Shown one piece after another: positions 5,183 to 5,533 of a DNA stretch of 5,533 bases. The translations under genes and the position numbers were made by a program. A model generated the notes under the pieces. The model saw only the letters and a program-made list of their open reading frames with translations, was not told where the DNA came from and ran no database searches. Location of the stretch: assembly GCA_003558195.1 (NCBI GenBank), contig PWMM01000266.1:1-5533 (forward strand). Reading direction: 5' to 3'. The stretch's first letter is position 1. Every line of letters starts with the position of its first letter. The stretch is from Syntrophomonadaceae bacterium. Lineage in GTDB: Bacteria > Bacillota > Dethiobacteria > DTU022.

Positions 5183-5211
5183 ATTATAAAGTCTTATTTG
5201 ATACTTGTCAA
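5183..5211 (-). promoter_or_regulatory. Consensus sigma-A promoter of the regulator gene
   Basis: On the minus strand a perfect -35 TTGACA (5206-5211) is separated by exactly 17 bp from a perfect -10 TATAAT (5183-5188). The expected transcription start is near 5176, about 52 nt upstream of the TTG start codon. So strong a promoter placed over a palindromic operator suggests that it is held repressed. Confidence 0.9.
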
Positions 5212-5212
5212 C
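5202..5212. promoter_or_regulatory. Second operator half-site overlapping the -35 box
   Basis: TACTTGTCAAC matches 9 of 11 positions of the right half of the main operator (TACTTGTGAGC, 5165-5175) and lies 37 bp from it. It overlaps the -35 hexamer, and its context TTGA...TCAA is partly palindromic. A weaker second binding site for the same repressor is plausible. Confidence 0.4.
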
Positions 5213-5220
5213 ACTTCTTT

Positions 5221-5412
5221 TTTAAACTTCTATTTCAACTGTTTTTAATGAAGGTTTAAACTCCCAAGATCCATAATCACTAGCTTTGATCTATATACAA
5301 GATAAAATATGAAGGGAAATAACAATTCATGACAATATTTAACTATTGCAGGAAAGCTATATTTTATGCAGGTTTAGGGATGTGCTAAACTGTATAGGGA
5401 GCTAAATCTTGC
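5221..5412. other. Gene-free region between the regulator promoter and the tRNA fragment, with short repeats
   Basis: No credible ORF is present; the longest is 19 codons on the plus strand (5329-5388) without a good ribosome binding site. The part next to the tRNA fragment has two pairs of direct repeats, each spaced 20 bp apart: WTGCAGG at 5346-5352 and 5366-5372, and TAGGGA followed by GCTAAA at 5375-5389 and 5395-5406. These may be arm-type sites for an integrase or excisionase, in keeping with a position beside the attachment core. The rest is AT-rich without visible structure. Confidence 0.45.
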
Positions 5413-5459
5413 GCCTTACAAGCAGGGGGTCGCAGGTTCAAAACCTGCTTCGCCCACCA
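5413..5459 (+). tRNA. 3' fragment of tRNA-Val(UAC), attachment-site core of the element
   Basis: The fragment reads as follows: anticodon loop CTTACAA (5415-5421, anticodon TAC), 3' anticodon stem GCAGG, variable loop GGGTC, T arm GCAGG-TTCAAAA-CCTGC (5432-5448), acceptor strand TTCGCCC, discriminator A and encoded CCA (5457-5459). Upstream, the 5' anticodon stem does not pair beyond two bases, and no D arm or GGGCGAA acceptor strand exists, so this is not a complete tRNA. An identical 3' end should exist in an intact tRNA-Val at the other end of the element. Integrases of the tyrosine family commonly use this anticodon-loop-to-3'-end segment as their crossover region. The start of shared identity, placed at 5413, is estimated from tRNA structure. 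Confidence 0.8.
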
Positions 5460-5467
5460 CTAATTTT

Positions 5468-5511
5468 AAGGGTTTTGGAATTGAGCAGCCGCTCATTCCA
5501 AAACCCTTTTT
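5468..5511 (+). terminator. Intrinsic terminator downstream of the tRNA-Val 3' end
   Basis: A long stem on the plus strand: AAGGGTTTTGGAA...GAGC pairs with GCTC...TTCCAAAACCCTT around an AGCC loop (5487-5490), with one bulged T, and it ends in a T5 run. It lies 8 nt after the CCA. It would normally terminate the tRNA-Val transcript and so marks the chromosomal side of the junction. Confidence 0.9.
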
Positions 5512-5533
5512 ATATGCATATTCGCCTTTTGCC

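Larger units (their letters stand above)
1..5459. mobile_element. Right-hand part of a tRNA-Val-integrated mobile element (left end not in window)
   Basis: The right boundary is a 3' tRNA-Val fragment that lacks its 5' half. Reading inward from it are a regulator with an operator, an excisionase-like protein, a CHC2 zinc-finger primase-type protein, a DUF3987 P-loop protein and a set of small unknown genes. All are on one strand and are separated by intrinsic terminators. That gene content is known from prophages, phage satellites and integrative elements of Firmicutes. No integrase, relaxase, terminase, portal or capsid gene can be seen, so the class of element is open. The left end and the intact tRNA-Val are inferred to lie beyond position 1. 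The extent given is therefore only the part inside this window. Confidence 0.7.

Noticed and set aside
5156..5211. MerR-type activator promoter
   Set aside because: The spacer is 17 bp with perfect hexamers, and the palindrome lies at the transcription start rather than between the boxes, which fits repression.
5329..5388. A 19-codon plus-strand ORF next to the tRNA fragment
   Set aside because: It has no well-spaced ribosome binding site or promoter and covers the direct repeats near the attachment core, so it is probably chance.
5380..5459. A complete tRNA-Val gene
   Set aside because: No D arm, no 5' acceptor strand and no matching 5' anticodon stem are present upstream of 5413; only the 3' part is there.
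1..5533. CRISPR array, insertion sequence or rRNA
   Set aside because: I saw no regularly spaced long repeats, transposase-like protein with terminal inverted repeats, or rRNA-like stretch.

Overview
The window looks like one end of an integrated mobile element in a low-to-moderate GC Gram-positive bacterium (Firmicutes, possibly Clostridia or Peptococcaceae-like). Three things support this: strong GGAGG-type ribosome binding sites in front of several genes, frequent TTG and GTG starts, and relatives of the recognisable proteins in Firmicutes prophages and integrative elements. The species cannot be named from this sequence. Every credible protein gene is on the minus strand and reads leftward, away from the right-hand boundary.

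Right boundary (about 5413-5512, plus strand). The 3' part of a tRNA-Val(UAC) is present, running from the base before the anticodon loop through the T arm to CCA, and it is followed by a strong intrinsic terminator. The 5' half of the tRNA is absent. This is the usual appearance of a displaced tRNA 3' end at the far side of an element inserted in a tRNA gene. The intact tRNA-Val and an integrase would be expected beyond the left edge; neither is visible here. A gene-free stretch (5221-5412) with short repeats near the tRNA fragment may carry recombination-protein sites.

Control region (4212-5211). A perfect-consensus sigma-A promoter (TTGACA, 17 bp, TATAAT) drives a 214-residue protein with a MerR-like helix-turn-helix motif. 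A perfect 20-bp palindrome lies directly at the expected transcription start, with a related half-site over the -35 box. This suggests an autorepressed switch. The regulator gene ends in a terminator, followed by a 60-residue excisionase-type winged-helix protein.

Replication region (about 1950-4174). A CHC2 zinc-finger, primase-type protein without a TOPRIM domain overlaps by 16 bp a DUF3987-family P-loop protein that is probably helicase-like. Just downstream is a 125-bp intergenic region with a 24-bp palindrome and several GGTWACC motifs. It is a candidate origin or operator region. It leads into a 97-residue unknown gene ending at a terminator.

Left cassette (17-1580). A possible promoter follows that terminator, then a leader with several Shine-Dalgarno-like motifs, then three tightly packed genes of unknown function: a 221-residue helical protein, a 106-residue basic/helical protein and a 72-residue protein. 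The last two overlap at an A8 run. The cassette ends at a further terminator at the left edge. The three proteins have the look of phage accessory or structural-neighbour proteins but cannot be assigned. Overall the layout (regulator, excisionase-like protein, primase/helicase, possible ori, small cargo) resembles a compact integrative element, phage satellite or prophage remnant.
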